Assembly (NCBI GenBank): GCA_963965975.1
Contig: OZ014411.1
Coordinates: 12,912,501 to 12,976,500, forward strand
Length of the DNA stretch: 64,000 nt
Reading direction: 5' to 3'
DNA from: Xestospongia bergquistia
Taxonomy: Eukaryota; Porifera; Demospongiae; Haplosclerida; Petrosiidae
Below are positions 61,049-64,000 of this stretch, piece after piece. Within the stretch, counting starts at the first letter, position 1; the number at the start of each line of letters is the position of its first letter. Both the position numbers and the translations under genes were made by a program. The notes under the pieces were generated by a model. The model did no database searches and was not told where the DNA came from. It saw only the letters and a program-made list of their open reading frames with translations.

Positions 61049-61528
61049 ATACATTATCTTACCAAGTACTGACATCAAAGTAGAACATTTATTTTATCTT
61101 AGTAATATATAATAATAAATAAATAAATAGTAATAAATATATTTTGAGAAGTACTTTATATGAGTGTTAAACTCTAAACAATTAATTTATTAAAAATATT
61201 GATAAAAATACCAGTAGAAGCTTTTAACACAGATGTTCAATAAACCTATTAGTAAAACACTTTTACAAAGGATAGTCATCCTTTTTTTGAAGACCCACTA
61301 TATAATTGTTTGCAGTAAAATAATTTTTTAAATATAATAATAAATAGAACGTTTCAGAAGTATCATTTTGTTAATAATCATAGTCAGCAAAAAATTGTAC
61401 ATGTAATTTATACCAAGTGAAAAATGGTATAATTTGAATAAGTCAAAAATTTTGATAAAAATTTTTTGGCATTTTAAATAAATTAAAAATTTTGATAAAA
61501 TATTTTTTCAACTATAACATAAATGTAT
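61049..61528. other. Convergent 3' region between DNAI1 and the sulfotransferase
   Basis: Very AT-rich DNA between two genes that end toward each other. It holds AATAAA-like strings near 61115-61135 suited to DNAI1 polyadenylation and several short repeats of aattttgataaaa (about 61448-61503). No coding signal is seen. Confidence 0.5.
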
Positions 61529-62416
61529 TTATGTACTTTCATTGACATCTAAAAAGACTTTATGACTGTTTCTCTCTTCAGGATACAAGTGATAATAAAA
61601 GTCTAATTCCATACGCCACTTTTTAAAGAGTTTACGTTTCAAAGTTCGTGACAATTGAGAATAATAATTGTATAGAATTGTAGAATCATACATTTTCGTA
61701 TGTAGATTTTTATGGTAAACAAACTTTGGTGTGATGACTCTATCTGGAATGAACTTTAAATCTTCATTGTATCGCTTGAAATTACCATAAAAGTCATATT
61801 TTATACGACATGGATGACAAATATCTATCATAGGTTTAAAATATGGACTAATATCAATATGTGGCTTGTTGATAAGATATTCGATAAATTCAGAAAATGT
61901 GATGCTTAAGGAGTAAGTCATGCCTGATTTCAGCCAATGCCTGTACTCTCTTGAGCGGTATTTTTCTAATATTTCTTTTTTCACGTAATTAGGAAAGTTG
62001 TCATTCAAATCAGTAAAAGGTGGTCTTATGACATGTAAATATCCAGACAATAATCTCTCCAAAGGATTACGAACAATCATAGTTTTGCGATAGTTCTTAA
62101 TCTTTCGTCGTCGAGATACATTGCTAAGAGTACTATTGATAAAACTAATTTGTTTCTGTAGGTATTTATCAAAATCGATCAATTCCCAGGTCATTACATC
62201 ATGTTGTAAGTCATTGTTGTCAGTAAAAACCAGACTCTTTGTCTTTGTATTGGTATGACAATTCCCTTCAACAAAACAGAAAACGACTCTTCGTTGATCA
62301 CTGTATACAAGATGTCGGAATAATTCCTGTCGTTGCTCCTTTTCGGGAGGAAATGTGAATTTTCGACGATGTCTTCTATATTTAGCGCAGAACTCATGTA
62401 TTCTCTTTCTCTGAAA
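61529..62416 (-). CDS. Carbohydrate sulfotransferase (Sulfotransfer_2 type), last exon
   Basis: One large exon, opened by a TTTGTCTAG acceptor at 62417-62425, is in frame for 295 codons to TAA. The family 3'-PAPS phosphate-binding motif appears as MIVRNPLERLLSGYLHV. Further on come FSEFIEYLI, ISPYFKPMIDICHPCRIKYD and FYGNFKRYNEDL, the usual CHST8-14 order of substrate-region motifs (the C-x2-C and YDF(I/Y)G). The 5'-PAPS site is VFCFVEGNCHTNTKTKSL, where typical members have PKVGCTNWK; the Pro-Lys is absent. These are type II Golgi membrane enzymes that sulfate glycans such as chondroitin, dermatan or HNK-1. The N-terminal membrane anchor should be in a 5' exon, which I could not find between 62426 and 64000. 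Activity is uncertain given the altered motif. Confidence 0.82.
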   Translation of the reverse strand, partial: FQRKRIHEFCAKYRRHRRKFTFPPEKEQRQELFRHLVYSDQRRVVFCFVEGNCHTNTKTKSLVFTDNNDLQHDVMTWELIDFDKYLQKQISFINSTLSNVSRRRKIKNYRKTMIVRNPLERLLSGYLHVIRPPFTDLNDNFPNYVKKEILEKYRSREYRHWLKSGMTYSLSITFSEFIEYLINKPHIDISPYFKPMIDICHPCRIKYDFYGNFKRYNEDLKFIPDRVITPKFVYHKNLHTKMYDSTILYNYYSQLSRTLKRKLFKKWRMELDFYYHLYPEERNSHKVFLDVNEST

Positions 62417-62628
62417 CTAGACAAAAAACATTGCATCATTATTATAGTACATGTGCATTAATCAATGACCTCATCAATATAAAATATACATCATTGGTGG
62501 TTGTCAAAAAAGACCACATGTACATGTACATTAAAAAAACATGTCCCACTATGTAATTAATAGGTAATCAATGATATACCTACACTGTGTACCCACATAT
62601 GGAATCTGTTATTCTAAGAAAGGCTACA

Positions 62629-63070
62629 TGTAGTTAAATGTCTAGACAGCAGGAGTGACCATGTCATTAAAATTTGACTTTTACATTGATTCTTATGTGC
62701 ATTACTATATGTCAGTTAATTTTAACTTGGCACATTGTTCAAGCCAGACAGTCGTAAGATTGTTTAGGACTATGTGTTAATTACACAGGTATGATTTTCA
62801 TAGTCTTATTGTATTGTTGTTGTATGTAACTTTGGAGAGTGACCGCTAAAAATAATGTGCACACCAACAAACCAATTAATGAATATCAATGTTTTTACTG
62901 TGAGCACTTTGACTTGGGCATAACTGATTGAAGAGTCAGTAATTTAACAGCTTTAGTATAATCTATGTAGTTAAATGTCTAGACAGCAGGAGTGACCATG
63001 TCATTAAAATTTGACTTTTCACATTGATCGCTATGTGCATAGGTGGTTACTATGATGTCAGTTAATTTTA
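62629..63070 (+). repeat. Pair of about 100-bp direct repeats
   Basis: The segment beginning tgtagttaaatgtctagaca and including gcaggagtgaccatgtcatt occurs at about 62629-62724 and 62966-63070. The copies differ by a few substitutions and an insertion (ataggtggtt) in the second. About 240 bp separates them. The origin is unknown. Confidence 0.85.
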
Positions 63071-64000
63071 TTCACTACTCACAAAAGTCACATACAACAA
63101 TATAATATTAAACAGCAGACATAGTTAACATGTGGTCTGAAACAATCTTGGCACTGCCTAACATGTATAGCATACCAAGTGTTGTTATATTATGATATTA
63201 TATTTAGAGCTAAGGAAGTTATAGTGTCTAAGGAATAGAGATCCATTGATAATGTCATATCCTCAAACCCAAAACTATCCATCATCAGAGAACACCAAAC
63301 AAGGGCAATAAATAAACTATAAATATTCTTGTCATTGATTGAATTTTGTATCATTATAATATGACTTTTGAGCAATAGACTAAAACTATGAAAAGGAGAT
63401 GCTTTTAAAAATGGTACATAAAATAATTTTACATGTTGTGGTCTTGATAGAAATATAACTAAATATATGTATTATACATCATGTAACAAAAGACAATATA
63501 AATATCAATAATGCTAAATTGTATACAACTGCTAATAATAACATAACTAGTAAATTAAATTTAACAATGAAGTTTTGTTTCTTATAAAGTAACTTTTACA
63601 TTCTATAGCTAAATGTTTACAATTACATGACTCGTACTACATTAGACAGTTTTGATGTAAACACTTCAAATTTCTCATTCCCATCTTTGAAGTGGCTAAG
63701 CAATATAATCAATTCTTAAATGACTGTAATATAAATTCTGTACAAATGTACATGCACACACAAACATATGAACTAGTATTAATTACTAATCTCTGGTATT
63801 CAAATTACTTAATTACAACGCCTACAAGTTATGATATGAACATACTATATACATTACAGTAAAGTAGTATTACTAATATTACAATAAATAGTATTAATTC
63901 TTGCTACTTAAGACAGACAAATGACCACAAACTAATACACAAGTTATTTAAGGTATCTGCTTACATACTTGTAACACAATTTTGTCTACACTTCAATTCC
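63071..64000. other. Non-coding or unassigned terminal stretch
   Basis: AT-rich sequence with no supported exon, RNA gene or repeat. It could hold the 5' exon or promoter of the sulfotransferase, or intron of a gene beyond the window. Confidence 0.4.

Noticed and set aside
62194-62439. Minus-strand frame of 81 codons upstream of the sulfotransferase
   Set aside because: It is an alternative frame of the same exon. The correct frame runs without a stop from the acceptor at 62416 into the sulfotransferase core.

Overview
The window looks like nuclear DNA from an early-branching animal. It is very AT-rich and its genes are split into many short exons by small GT-AG introns. It carries a flagellar dynein gene, a gene joining ankyrin repeats to a Roc GTPase and a death domain, and dense Harbinger and hAT transposon debris. 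A demosponge such as Amphimedon is my best guess. That is inference from gene content and texture; nothing here is species-diagnostic.

Layout. 1-11.5 kb: a 143-bp tandem array, then a + strand ankyrin/Roc-COR/death-domain gene whose 5' end lies outside the window. 11.5-26.5 kb: repeat-rich land with a dead Ty3/Gypsy integrase, a 1.6-kb hairpin- and minisatellite-bearing element, two copies of a GC-rich repeat, a 3-kb near-perfect palindrome, an exon fragment resembling the spliceosomal GTPase EFTUD2/Snu114, and decayed - strand exons that look like a DENND5-type (RUN + PLAT) gene. 27-35.2 kb: the ribosomal protein gene RPS29, whose last intron holds a Harbinger element with at least four nested insertions. 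35.9-37.5 kb: a complete HNMT-like methyltransferase gene (- strand). 37.5-49.5 kb: an accessory region with an inverted second copy of the 1.6-kb element and broken copies of a geranylgeranyl diphosphate synthase and a purple acid phosphatase. 50.1-61.0 kb: two intact, divergently transcribed genes, 3-mercaptopyruvate sulfurtransferase (- strand, 292 aa) and axonemal dynein intermediate chain DNAI1 (+ strand, 709 aa), with starts 161 bp apart. 61.5-62.4 kb: the last exon of a carbohydrate sulfotransferase (- strand). The final 1.5 kb is non-coding as far as I can see.

How the genes work together. There is no operon-like unit. The conserved genes serve unrelated functions: translation, sulfur metabolism, ciliary motility, small-molecule methylation, sulfation and death-domain signalling. 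The intact genes were rebuilt exon by exon by hand. For RPS29, the methyltransferase, MPST and DNAI1 every exon-exon phase closes, and total length agrees with the family, so those models are strong. Pseudogene and repeat calls rest on recognisable motifs plus visible stops or frameshifts.

The most unusual signals are the GC-rich repeat, whose stem-loop is kept by different base pairs in different copies, the 3-kb palindrome that contains it, and the stacked transposons inside RPS29.
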